Below, piece by piece: positions 32,220 through 42,971 of a stretch of 64,000 nucleotides of DNA. Each line of letters starts with the position of its first letter. The stretch's first letter is position 1. Origin of the DNA: Undaria pinnatifida. Taxonomy: Eukaryota; Sar; Phaeophyceae; Laminariales; Alariaceae. The translations under genes were made by a program, and so were the position numbers. The stretch lies in NCBI GenBank assembly GCA_012845835.1, contig JABAKD010000007.1, forward strand, positions 1,347,992-1,411,991, in the 5' to 3' direction. Below the pieces are notes generated by a model. The model was given only the letters and a program-made list of their open reading frames with translations. It did no database searches and was not told the DNA's origin.

Positions 32220-34236
32220 ATGTGAGCCGGAGAGAACGGAAGCTTGATCGGTCCCGGGTCGTCTAGAGAACGAACCAAATATCCCTCGTCGATGGATGTG
32301 CGAGCGCTGACTTTCCCAAGCCACCACAAGCCGTGATCGGCTTTGTACCAAAAATGGCCCCCATTGGGGAGAACCGTGGTGTTGTAGTGCTGTAGTGGCG
32401 TAACCCGTCAGCGCGCGGCACGCAGCCATAGCCAGGCGCCAAGAAACGTTCGCCGCTAGCACGGAAAAGCTCCCGTTGTGCAGCTCTAATGCACATCTGA
32501 CGATACAGGCGGTTGGTTTGGCGGTGTTGGTTAGAAGCGCAAGGCCCATCAGAGCAAGATGTGCTGGCGTGAGAGCTGGAGGTCCATCTCCCGTTCCCAC
32601 GACGGACGGGAGAGCCCAGTTCAATGCGTCTCCTACATCACATCACCGCGATGACCCCACCCCTACCACGGAGCGATTGATGGTCATGCCGGTGATCCTC
32701 TCCACCTCTAGCCACTGAAGGGGCGCCGACACGTCGTCTTGGGTCACATGATATGGGGGGGAATGTTTCGTAAAAATGTTGAGCACGTACTGCGTCAACC
32801 CATCCGGAAGATACTTAGACATGTCGTCGCGGTCGTGGGGGTTGGTGCAGGGCTTACAGCGCTCGACGGAGACGCGGCAGTGCGCATCCGCGCCGGGCAC
32901 ATTTGTGGGGAGGTCCAAATAGAGAAGTTTTTCCCCGAGAGGGGAACCGTCCGGTGTGTCGCTCGAGGGGCAGGGGCCGACGGCAAGGACCTTGTAGAGG
33001 CCCGTCCAATTTACCGCGAATTTAGTATTGAGCACCTTTGCATCCGTGCCGGCTTTCGTGCCTTGGCGAGGAGTGAAGGCCGTAATATACAGCCAAACCC
33101 AGTTACCCACAACGAAGTTGGAAACCTGGCGCAAGGCGTCCGAAAGAGCTGAGGTTCGCCGTTCCACACGGGAAACTGTTGAGGCATGCATCTCGCGAAC
33201 AATATCGTTGGCGCGCTGTTGGCGTTCTGACGCCAAGTCGCAGTACGCGAGGTGGTCGCGGGCCAGGATCTGATGGCCGGCGACTCCGGAGCGGTCGAAA
33301 AGAGTGAGAGGGAGGCGCGGGAGCCTGCACATATGAACTTCGTTGGGGGCCAGGCCAGTGGCGGCACTGACCGAATTGCTGTAGGCGAACTCCACGTGCG
33401 GCAACTGCGCATCCCAATCGTCCTGGTGTTTGTTGACGATCATAACCAGCATTTGGGACATCGTGTGGTTAACGCGCTCCACACCACCGTTACCGCTTGG
33501 ATGGTGGGAGCTGGTGGCGATTTTTCGAACACCACGAAGCTCATATACGACGTGGGAAAGCTTGGAGCTGAACTGGAGGCCGTTTTCCGAGAGGATGCTA
33601 CGTGGACACCTCCAAAGGGGAATGTACCGGTTGATAAGGATGTTCGCCGTGCGTTCAGCTGTAAATTTAGCGGCGGTGACGGCGAACATGTCCGCACGAC
33701 GGGTAAAGCGGTCGGTGAAAATAAAAATATACCTGGTAGGTATTACCCTGGGGCGTGACTGTCAATGGCATAAAATAGTCCACGCTTACCGCAATGCCCG
33801 GCCCTGAAGGGAGGGGAATCGAAATGACGGGCCATCGAACCGTCAGTCCCGGTGTCTTCCGCGCTTGGCACTTCAAGCAATGGCGCAACCACCAGCGGGT
33901 GCATATGCTCATTCCTATCCACCAATAGAAATGCTCGAGCATGCCAAGTGTGCGTGCCGTGCCTAGATGAGAGGAAGCAGCCGAGCGACAGGCTTGCATG
34001 ATCCAAGGGTGCATGAGTAGCGGCACGTAAATACGGATTGGTTCGTCGCCCCAAAGGCAAGCTGCGCGCCCCGCAGGCTGTAAGCGGTAGTGGGTCGGGG
34101 GTGGATGACGGACGAGAAGGACAATGTCCTCGTCGGTAGTATGGAGGCGGCCTTTGCCAGCGAGCTCCTGGATCTCCGAGAAGGGGGGGCACTGGTACGA
34201 GGGGAAACGCGCTAATACTTCGGTGGGCAAGGCCAA
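32220..34236 (-). pseudogene. Ty3/gypsy integrase with chromodomain and Tudor-like tail
   Basis: Integrase inserts the cDNA into chromatin. Frame one (34236-33667) holds the zinc-binding region (MHPWIMQACRSAASSHLG then RHCLKCQARKT) and the first catalytic Asp (AVSVDYF). A 7-bp insertion at 33730-33738 shifts the frame. Frame two (33689-32643) continues with ILSENGLQF, where the second catalytic Asp is Glu, then HPSGNGGVERVNHTM-type sequence bearing the Glu (read as HHPSGNGGVERV). A C-terminal barrel (VGNWVWLY) and a chromodomain-like end (YHVTQDDVSAPLQWLEVERI) follow. After a further shift near 32640-32500, HFWYKADHGLWWLGKV and SLDDPGPIKL form a Trp-rich Tudor-like tail ending in a stop near 32222. 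A chromodomain normally directs insertion to modified histones. Confidence 0.9.
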
Positions 34237-34256
34237 TGGCCGACCGAGAAGAATGT

Positions 34257-35164
34257 ATTATATGGCGGCGTAGCACGTAGGCTCTGCACGTTGCTCTCTC
34301 CCCCAGTCGGCGTGCGAATAACCTACAGCGGAATCGCTAAAGTGTAGTTCGGCAGCAGCGCCGAGGGCGTCCAAATCGGCCGTAGGAGCGGAGGGGAACC
34401 CCGAAGGGGTCGAAAGCCCTAAAAGCGGGAGACCCAAAGGCTCCGCTCGGTCGCGGTCAGACGGGATGGGTACCGTCGGGACAGACGTTGGGGCTCGAGA
34501 TGCGCTCAGGGCGGCAGCCAAAGACAGCCGAGGGCGCGGAGCGCGCAGTGGAGGGTCGACCCGAAAGGAAGACGTCCGCGGAACCCTGCCGGGTTCGAAA
34601 CCACAGCGACGGCAGGCGGCGCGGCGGTGGCCGCAGCGGTTGTTCTTCGGCGTGTCCGAGTGGAGATGCGGCCCGTAGGCGGCAGTGCCACTGACGCCCC
34701 CGATGGGGGCGCAGGGGCCCGCGGGGGTAAGTCTGACGGAGTAGCCCCGGAGGGCACCGCGAAAACCGGATCGAAATTGGCGTCGGCGGCAGGCCAAATT
34801 GGCGTGCGGCCGAGGCGGTCATCACCGGTACCGACGAAAGCAGAAAAACCGGCGAAAAATCTCCCGGTGGGAGCAGAAAGGTCGTCAATCCTCATACGTG
34901 GCCCGCGTGCGCGAAAACCGCGAATGCCGGTGAAGGTAAGGGGGAGCCCACCCTAGACGGCGCCATCGGGTTGGGGCGCTAGCCTACCCGAGCCAATGCC
35001 GGGGATCGATGTGGATGGGGTGACCAGGCCGCAAGCCCTGACGAGGTTTATGGCCTCATCGTCGTCAGGGGTGAGGCGGCTAGAACCGCTGCGGCGGTGC
35101 TCAGTCGCCGGCTGTGGCAACCGCGAGAGGAATCAGCATTACCATTTTTGCTTCCCTTTCGGTA
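34257..35164 (-). pseudogene. Ty3/gypsy RNase H-integrase linker
   Basis: Between the TAG at 35165 and the integrase lies a Pro/Ala-rich stretch. The reading frame holding MRIDDLSAPTGRFF (from 34895) is the best candidate. All three minus frames are open for part of it, so shifts cannot be placed exactly. No independent domain is recognised. Confidence 0.55.
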
Positions 35165-36496
35165 CTAGAGTGTGTAGTCAAACGCGGTCAGGTACTCGAG
35201 CCACCTCTGGACTCGCGCGTTGTGGTCTCCAACTTTTCCGACATTTTCCAGAGCCTTGTGGTCCGAGAAAATGCAAAGCTTCGTACCCCAAAGGTAGCCT
35301 TGAAGGCGCTTGGTCGCCCATACGATGCTGCCTGCTTCCAAATCGAGCGGTGTCCAATGTCTTTCCGAGTAGAGGGTGGCGCGGCTAGCATAAGCAATGG
35401 GCCTAACGGAGCCGTCGGGCTGTTCTTGCTCTAGCATAGCGCCAAAACCATCAATGCTGGCGCCGGTGTACACCCGAAAAGGGCGGGAGCCGTCCTCCAC
35501 GCGGTGTCCCAATCGGGAAAGACCACGACCGGTGGAGCGGCGAACGCTGCGAGCATGTCACGCACGATGACTTCCATGCTCGGCGTGAACAAAACTTTGA
35601 CGCCCTGATTGAGGAGGGCCGTGATTGGTCGAATCCGCTTGGAAATACCTGGCAGAAACTTTCGGCAGTACGAAAGGCCACCCAGGAGAGAGCGCAGCTG
35701 TTTCAGGTCACGGGGCATGGGCATGAGAGTCAAGGCCGACACTTTCTCGGCGTTTGGGCGCATGCCCGCGTGCGAGATGGACTGGCCCAGGAAATCGGCG
35801 TCCGTCGCGCCGAGTCTGGCTTTCGAGGGAGAGAGCTTGAGGTTGTGCTTGCGCAGTCGCTCGAAAAAGGTACGGACGGGTCAACGGGTATGAATCGAAC
35901 ACGATCACGTCGTCCAGGTGTGCCGCAACCTGTTCCAAACCCTTGGTAGCCTCGTTGATCACCTTCACAAACCAACCAGGCGATGCCCTGCTGCCCTGAG
36001 GCATAACCAGCCACTCGTACAAGCCAGTGGGGGTGCAGAATGCCGTGAGTGGAACTGTGTTCTTGTGGGCGGTTGTCTGGTGAAACGACGACACTAGGTC
36101 GAAAAGGGAGAAAACGCGTCCTTTGCCCAAAGATTCCAAGACCTGATCCACGCGTGGGATGGGCAGCAGCTGGCTGAGTCTGCTAGTGTCGTTGAACTTC
36201 TTCTAGTCAACAGTGATCCGAACCCCGCCAGATTGTTTTGGGACGACCACCAGGGGGCTCGAGTATGGCGAAGTCGAGTGTTGCATCAGACCGGCAGCGA
36301 GGTACTGATTGAGGGTGGCGTCCACCTCTTTTCCCAAGATCGGATCGATGCGATGTGGCCGGGAAGTGACAGGCGCACTGCCCTCCGGTACCGAAATTTC
36401 GAAGGGCGTTCGAGAACAGGAGCCAAAATCCGTTTGGGAGCCGTAAAAAACACCCGGAAATTCGCAGAGGACGTTGCCTAGTTCCTCGATGGCCAC
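35165..36496 (-). pseudogene. Ty3/gypsy reverse transcriptase-RNase H, inactivated
   Basis: RT makes cDNA from element RNA and RNase H removes the RNA strand. RT starts near FEISVPEGSAPVTSRPHRI. A TAG at 36203-36205 sits where a Tyr precedes KKFND. LFDLVSSFHQTTAHK and CTPTGLYEWLVMPQG follow. The YXDD active site (35909-35920) reads HLDD, losing the Tyr but keeping both Asp. Frame shifts follow at about 35880 and 35505. The connection region has MPRDLKQLRSLLGGLSYCRK. RNase H reads YTGASIDGFGAMLEQEQ, with the usual first catalytic Asp (xDAS) replaced by Gly, and ends at a TAG after AFDYTL. At least two stops, two shifts and two active-site changes make it non-functional. Confidence 0.95.
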
Positions 36497-36499
36497 AGG

Positions 36500-37559
36500 G
36501 GTCTATTCCGGGCTATGCAAGTCGAAATTATTTTAGCGCACATGCCTCGGCAAGCGGTACCAGGCGCGCTGGAACGAAATCCTTTTTTCGGGAGTCTAAC
36601 GCTCGAGCAGAGCAGGCGAGGGCAAGGCCGTGGCTGCAGCTGCTTCGAGAGAGGGTTCCGCAATGGCCGCCACCCCAGGCGCGTTCGTGGGCGGGGAGAC
36701 AGCTGGTGCACTGTTCGTACTCTGGAAAACGGCAATGGGTGCGCGCATCAATGGGGCGTCGGCGACTCCCAGAAGATCGCCGGGCTCGAGGTCGGTCGCG
36801 CCACTGATGGGGAGGACCAGTCGCCCTGAATCGGAAACATGTTCTTCGGCAACAAGAAGGTCTGGCTGGGGCAACATTCGACGAGATAGTGGCCTGTAAG
36901 AGCTGGTAAGCCGTTACTGCGGACCAAGTTAACAGCGAGCAGCTGAGGCTCATCTGACAAAGTGACGTGATCGGCGCCATCGTAACGGAAGTGGAAACCT
37001 CCGCCAGAGGCGAGGGGGTCGGGGACAAAAGCCGATGCACCCGTGGGGGCATGGTGAGAGAGCGTCAGCTCCCCGAAAACTCTCTGGTCAGAGGGACGGG
37101 GAGGGAAAGAACGGTAGGACCGCGTATTGAAACGCATCCAGCTATCGTGTCACAGGAGCACCGCGTGACGCATAACTGAAGGCGGAACGACGCAGGCCCA
37201 CACGGCGAGAGAGCTCGTCGGCTGTTCATCCCGGAAGAATTGGACGCTCAAGCGGACGCTTGTCGAAGTTCGTGGGGGAGCGGATTTGCCGAATCCCCCC
37301 CCGGAACGAGGGGCAGAGCCCTGCGCACATTTAAAGGCGGCCGCGCCACCCGCATCTGCTCCAAGACGTCACGGCGGATGAAAGTCTGGGGGGAGCCAGT
37401 GTCTAGGAGCGTGATACAACCAAAAATTGTAGAGGCGGTGGTTTCTCTTTGGGCGGAAAATGTTGTGGTAAAAGAGACGTCGTTGAGCGTAATTGTGGGA
37501 CGAGGCCCGTGCCGAGCTCGGGGAGCGAGGGCGTGTCCGCGGAGGTAGGCGCGGCGCAA
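36500..37559 (-). pseudogene. Ty3/gypsy aspartic protease and protease-RT spacer
   Basis: The retroviral-type aspartic protease cuts the Gag-Pol polyprotein. The active-site motif LDTGS lies at 37392-37406 (CITLLDTGSPQTFIRRDVLE), in a minus frame open from 37559 to 37248. Downstream the frame is lost. 37137-36748 keeps a plausible coding phrase (HVTLSDEPQLLAVNLVRSNG) in another frame. The protease flap and a second Gly-rich motif could not be placed with certainty. Confidence 0.8.
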
Positions 37560-37749
37560 GAGGCGACAACCAGCACATCGGGGCTGTGATCCGCTGGCGC
37601 GTCGGCAAAATAGGTCGAAAACTCCGAAGGAGGACCGGGGTAAGCACGTGCTGAAAGCCGAAGGCGCGTCAGCGGTGCGGGGTTATTCTCATGAATTCCC
37701 TCGGACAATATCGGAGTGCAGAATTGAGGAGAAGAGGAGGAGTGTGCCA

Positions 37750-38287
37750 ACCCGTCCACATTGTGGCGAAGGAGATCATGGACGGTAGTAGAGCCTGCCC
37801 GAGCAAGTTCTGTCCTCGCCACGAGTGGGGGTCATGGGCGTCGGGGTCGTCCTGCCGGAGGTCAATGCCCCACACCTGGTCAAAAGGGCTGGCCTCAGGT
37901 AAAAAACTTGTTACCAGTGCCTAAAAGGTGGTGTTTCATCTCCGGGTTTTGCGAAAACTTGGCAAGAGTTCCAGCGAGAACGGCGTTTTTGCGTTCCAGC
38001 TCCCAAATGGCAATGTCGAAACCCCGGATGCTCCGTCCAATACGCTTGTGCGATTGGGGTTCCGACGTGCTCAGTATGAGCTCCAGTACACGGTTGCCGT
38101 GGGAGAGGCGTGCCTTTTCGGCCATTATGAATTTCTCTGAGAAATAACACGAAACGTCGTCGACAACAAACGCCGACGCTGTCCATAGCGAAAAAATGGA
38201 GAGGGGTTGCCAAAACAACACGACGTTTCCCGTGGAATACTCGCGTGTAGGGTTAAAATTAGAGGGGGGCGAGCCCTCGGAGGACAT
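37750..38287 (-). pseudogene. NADAR (YbiA-like) domain embedded in the Ty3/gypsy element
   Basis: NADAR proteins are N-glycosidases of the YbiA/DUF1768 family. They act on phosphorylated riboflavin intermediates, and some remove ADP-ribose from guanine. The minus frame from the ATG at 38287 gives VVLFWQPLSIFSLW, FVVDDVSCYFSEKF, MAEKARL, HKRIGRSIRGFD, W and LAKFSQNPEMKHHLLGTGNK. These match the family's opening FW/F pattern, the (A/S)E...KA motif with its Glu, GR.VRGFD..W and KFSQN. An extra T in a T run near 37897 shifts the frame. The next frame supplies PEASPFDQVWGIDL and WRGQNLLGQAL, the family's closing signature. Apart from that one indel the domain is intact. Upstream the frame stays open to 38575 without an ATG. 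It lies between gag and protease, so it was probably part of the polyprotein or a separate ORF. Confidence 0.88.
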
Positions 38288-39480
38288 GGTTGAGGCGCGC
38301 AGTGCAGCCCTGTGGGGGCACTGGGTCGCCGATGCGGACCGCGGGGCCGGTCTGACGGTCACCGGCGGTGGGGCGTTATCGCGCGTAGACGAAACGTCGC
38401 CAGAAGTGTCTCTCTCTGCGCCCATCGATTGGGGGTCAACGGGGGCAGGGAGCTCTGAGCCAGTTCTGTTTGACGAGAGGAGCGAGTCACCCGCGCGACG
38501 GCGGGCAGATACCCCGGTTACGTTGAACGCAGGTTGTGGAGTCACCACGGGTTCGACGGGCAGTGCCGGGATCACCTATTCCACTGGTGCCGTGGAAGTC
38601 CGGAGGAGGTGCTCGTGGGAACGCAAGGACGAAGGAGAGCCTGTAGACACTCCAGACGAATTTAAAAACGGGTCTCGGACGGGCGGCACTTGAGTGCCCG
38701 CCGGAGGGGGTTTCTGCCCTGTACCCGCGCCTGAGGGTGTGGGCGGGGTAGCTAAGCGCGCTGAATCCTCTTCGATAGGAGCAGACCAGAATGCCCACCG
38801 TTCGTGCGGGGGAACGCCGAGTCGAGCGCTAAAGAGGGGCTCGGGGTCCGGCGCCGGCCTTCCCGCACCTCAACCCAACCGTCGCCGTATGGTCGGGACT
38901 AGGAGGGCGGGGTGTGTAGGAGTGGGGCAGGGGGCAACGCTCTCGCGATTAATCAATGTGGCACGGTGGGTCTGAACCCGGGGCGCGCGTTGCGTGATGG
39001 GGAGTGCTGCTCAAGGCGAGAGCTCCCGGCGCGGCAGTGGTGCCACTAAAATAATTGTCAGCTGGAGTTGCAACAAGCGTGGGCGAGACGCGGGGTTTGG
39101 GCGCAGCCGGGTTTAACCCCGGGCGGCGGCTAGTACATACATGGTGGTGAAGTCGGTGCTGTAGGCAAAATGCCAGATGCACGGCGTTTTTCGGCGGCGG
39201 TTGGCAGCGAAGGAGCGCGAGAGCTCGTCGCGGTAGCAAGGTGTGCTGTGTCACAAAGCCTAGGAAAGTTGCCGGTACCCATGATCAACGTCCGGAGCTT
39301 GGGGTCAGTGGTCGAGGCTGGTCGGCGCTGGGCGCTTGACGAGCGTGGCACGCGGGCATCTTGTAAAATACATATTTCTGGCTCTGGTAATGCTTGTGGT
39401 GGACGCGGGAGGGGTGCCGTACCACCGTCGGGGCATCAATTACCAGTGCGGAAAGTGCCGGGTTGACGCGCAGTTGGGCT
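38288..39480 (-). pseudogene. Pro/Ala-rich gag-NADAR linker of the retrotransposon
   Basis: All minus frames carry Pro/Ala/Ser-rich low-complexity sequence (for example TRDNAPPPVTVRPAP). It joins the gag zinc-knuckle region to the NADAR domain. No fold is recognised. Frame shifts within it cannot be located by eye. Confidence 0.5.
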
Positions 39481-41085
39481 ACTACTGTTCGATAGGCCAA
39501 GGCGCACGCACGTTAGGGGCGTCAGTCGTCGAGGCGGGCGAGGGCGGAACTGATTGGTGCACAGTTACGGCTGAGCTATTGGTGTTTTTACCGTGGCCGC
39601 CGTCAGAACCCTGATGTGGATATCCGGAACGCGCGTCTTGCGAATTGTGACCGGAGTTGGAGTTGTGTGATTGACCTTGGCCGTGTTGCCAGCCTGACCG
39701 GTGGCGGCGGCCCTTGCGAGGGCTGGTTCCGGGTCCTCCTGTTTTGTTGCCGCGGCGGCAGCGCAGCATGCGTTGCAGCATGCGTTCTTGTCAGCAGCGT
39801 GCGCGGCGCCGTTGTCCCCGAGCTGATCACGCTCGGGGTTGATGCACCCGCTAGCATTAATAAAAGAGTGCGAGCACTGTTCAAAAAAATGTTACGTCTG
39901 GTGGCAATTAAGGCAGTGTCCTTGATTATCACGTTGGGCTGCCGCGCGTGCGGTCGGTGAGAGGAGACTACTCCATAGAGGAGGGTCATCGGGCGAAAAT
40001 GTTTCAGGAACAGTGCAAACTTCATCACAATGCGCAGGCGGCCAGTGCGAGTACGACGTGGATGAGACCCAGGGGTCGGTGGGATTTAGTGAAACATTCA
40101 TTGCTACCGGTTGCGATGCGAACCCGTCGCCCACGTAGAAGTCTGCGATGTCGCGCGCCCCTGCCCACGGCCCAGGGCGGAAGGCGGTGAACCCGACGGG
40201 GCGGAAACACGTCCCCCCGACACCGCAGGTAGCGAAAATAATTTTGCGCCGTTAATGGCAGGTGTCTTGTTATTCGCAAGGGTACCCAAAGGTAACTACA
40301 TTGCATCAATCGAATAAATAGGCTGAGGACGGTTTGCCAGCTCTCCAGGGTATAAATTAGGTATGAGCTGCAGAAACTGCTCGTTTACGCTTAAGGCACA
40401 CAATATCTAGTACCAGCCCCAACCCTGGTGCCAACGCGCACTCGCTGCCCCTAACCCCCGAAACAACCAACCGCAAAGCGCGGTAGTAAGCCGCGTGAGG
40501 GATACCGTTGGGCACGCCACACCTATGAAGCTCGGTAAGAGCAGACGCCGCGTCCCCGTTGTCAAACTGCCGGCTCAGCACCTGGAGGAGAAGGTCAAAA
40601 GCCGCCGGGCCGGAAGATCCTCGTGTGATTGCTCGCAAGACCTGGCCAAAAATGTCACCGATGACGGTGTTTAGGGCGGGGGCGAACGGTTTGTCATTGT
40701 TGATAGCACGCACAGGTCGGTGGAGGGTGCGTTCGACCCGGGGATCCAAACCGAGGATTTCAGGCCGTCTCTACTGCATCGCGAATCGCAAATCATGAGG
40801 ATGTCGGTTTGGGCTTCCTTGCCCGAGCGCATCAGCTGTTGGGCCGCGACAGCCTGGTAGGAGTCTGTGGGGGGCAAGGATGTCATGCATGCCATCTTGC
40901 GCGTGTCTATATTGACGCATTTGTACTTGACGGCGTCTACGTGTTCGGCTTTTGCGCGGGCGGCGGCGCCGTCTATGGCGGCCTACCGCTCGCGGACGAG
41001 AGCGGATGACAACGGCTGTGCGCTTTCGGCAGAAAGGGTCATTTTCTTCAAGCTCTCCGTAGAGGAGGCTACATCTCTCAGGCAC
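39481..41085 (-). pseudogene. Ty3/gypsy gag with CCHC zinc knuckle
   Basis: Gag forms the particle shell and binds RNA. The first recognisable frame starts at 41085 (PERCSLLYGELEENDPF), only 5 bp after the ORF1 stop, but its first codon is GTG and not ATG. It shifts to CVNIDTRKMACMTSLPP (to about 40800), then shifts back to LDPRVERTLHRPVRAINNDK and FDLLLQVLSRQFDNGDAAS, a capsid-like helical region (40749-40357). A nucleocapsid CX2CX4HX4C knuckle follows near 39890-39935 (GHCLNCHQT, stop, HFFEQC); the in-frame TAA replaces the last X residue before His. A Gln/Asn/Ser/Gly-rich tail ends near 39482. Confidence 0.8.
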
Positions 41086-41090
41086 GGAAC

Positions 41091-42855
41091 TTAGCTCTTC
41101 AGGGGTTGTACCACTTTAACGTGAGGGGGGGGGTGACCCAACTTCCCCCCCCGCCGAAGAGTCGGAGGGTGGGCACGAGGTGCAGTAACCAGCCCTCCGA
41201 CCCGAGTCTGGCGGCTCGATTTTCCCCCAGAAGACCTGCTGTGGCCTCCTCCTCCCTTGCCGCGGTGCATCGAGCCCATGCGGCACCCGTTCCTACCACC
41301 CCCGCTGCTGTGGCCGGAGCCGCCGTGGTGATTCCTGCCGGAACCGCCTCCCCGATGGTCGCGGCCATCGCTCCCGCCACCCCCACGACGGTCGCGGCCA
41401 CCATCGTCTCCGCCGCCGCCGTCGCGGGCGCGGTTGAGGTTGACGGCCCGGTTAGCCCAATCGTCGGCGTACTCCGAGGGGATCGGCCAGAGGACACGCT
41501 CGGATGTGGACGCGTCGGCGCTCCTGAGCGCGTCACAGAGGGCGCGCACGATGACGGTGAGGTGCTGGGTGAAGTATGAAACCGGGCCCGTCTTGCCCCT
41601 CGCGTCGCGCACCGATAGCCGCCGATCCGGTAGCTGGGACAGCACTGCCAACGCTGCTGCCACGACCTGGCCCGCTCGGTACGTGCCGAAATACGCGCTC
41701 CTGTCCACCGCCGCCATGCAGTGGACGCTGCTGTCAAGGAAGGCCCCGTCCTTCGAAATGGTTGGTGTGGCCGCGGCGGGACGGGCCACAGCCGCCGCGG
41801 GAGGGGCTCGCAGAGTATCGGCGGGCGGGGCGCCCAGAAATTTGGTAGCTGCCGCAGCCGGGTGGTTCCCGGCGTCCGTGACATGGGCTCCCTCAGCAGG
41901 TAAAGCGTCCGAAAAAGACGCGGGGCCCAACCCCGTAGGGGGAGAGGGGCGCGGCGTTGGCTTTGCGACAAAGTAGCGCCCAGGGACCTGAGCTGGGGTT
42001 TCCGCGGCATCAGCGGCGGGGTAAGGCCCTAGGGCCTTGTACGGGGTTCCCGCGGCAACAAAGGCAGGGACGGCAGACGAATAGGGCGCCACCGCAGCTG
42101 TAGCGGCGGGAGCACGACCACTCCGGTGGTGCTTGTTGCCGGGCTTGGCGAGAACCCTTTTAGCTCGCAGGACGGCAGCATCTTCCTCCTGCGACTTTCG
42201 GGCTGCCGCCGCCACCTCTGCTGCCCTAGCGCGATCCCCCTCCTTCCACTCCCGCATGACGTGGGACCTCTCCTTGGCTGCTGCTCGCGTCCGCCGCTCC
42301 GCTGCGGCGTGGGAGATGGTGGCTTTGGCCTGTGCCGCCTCGGCGATAGCGAGCGCCTCGGTGTGGGCAGGGTTGTCTCCTCTTTAGCTTAAGAGGCCTT
42401 TCGGGCGGCGTTGAGCAGCACCCAATCCTGAACAGCACCTGTCTCTAGGGGGAGGCCGAGGCAATTTCGGACGTCGGCCGGGATCCTCTGCCAGTGGTCC
42501 TCAGTGAGGGTACCCTGGAACATGGGGGGAGGGCCGGGGGGGGAGGGAGCTCCGGTTGGAGGGGCGGCCCCTCGCCATGGTCCCGGTGGGCCGGCCCAGA
42601 TGGCTCCAGCTCCTCGAGCAGCAGGGAGCCCGTTCCTGTGGGGGGGGTGGTCGGTGACAGCGCAACCCCGTCCCCCCTTTCGCGGAGGGGAAGGCCGTCG
42701 TTGTCCGTGTCGCCATGCGGGGGTAGTGCGTCGTCAATTACGCCTTCCGAGAGGTAGGATGAGGCGCTCCCCTCTTCCTCGGAGGGCTGGTAGCAAGCGC
42801 CGCGGCGTCGGCCGTACGTGTCCCTTCCCCGAGCCTCGTCCGACTCCGTAGACAT
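41091..42855 (-). pseudogene. Extra ORF1 upstream of gag in the Ty3/gypsy element
   Basis: An ATG at 42855 opens an acidic, Pro-rich N-terminus (STESDEARGRDTYGRRRG). After a shift near 42560 the frame MFQGTLTEDHWQRIPADVRN runs to about 42390, where a TAA and another shift occur. The last frame is open from there (ALAIAEAAQAKATISHAAAE) to the TAA at 41091, including MREWKEGDRARAAEVAAAAR. A central globular part (MAAVDRSAYFGTYRAGQVV; RALCDALRSADASTSERVLW) precedes an Arg/Gly-rich RNA-binding-like tail (GGRDRRGGGGSDGRDHRGGG). About 585 codons in total. I recognise no family. Most Ty3/gypsy elements lack an ORF before gag. Confidence 0.7.
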
Positions 42856-42971
42856 CTGGGGAGTGGGCGGGAAGGGGTAGGGGGGCGGGCCGGAGGGGGG
42901 ACAGAGGGGGGCGGGGCGGTGAGCGGTACTCAGGCGTAGTAGTATCACGAGAAACCCATTGTGATTTCACG

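Noticed and set aside
34457-34956. Several overlapping plus- and minus-strand frames as separate genes
   Set aside because: High GC retrotransposon linker gives open frames in all phases; only the minus-strand polyprotein context is supported.
35645-35660. TACCTGGCA in the RT region as a scar
   Set aside because: It encodes a normal conserved stretch (FLPGIS) in frame, so it is ordinary coding sequence.
41106-41976. Plus-strand Ala/Pro-rich frames opposite ORF1
   Set aside because: They mirror the codon structure of the minus-strand ORF1, which fits the element order and orientation.
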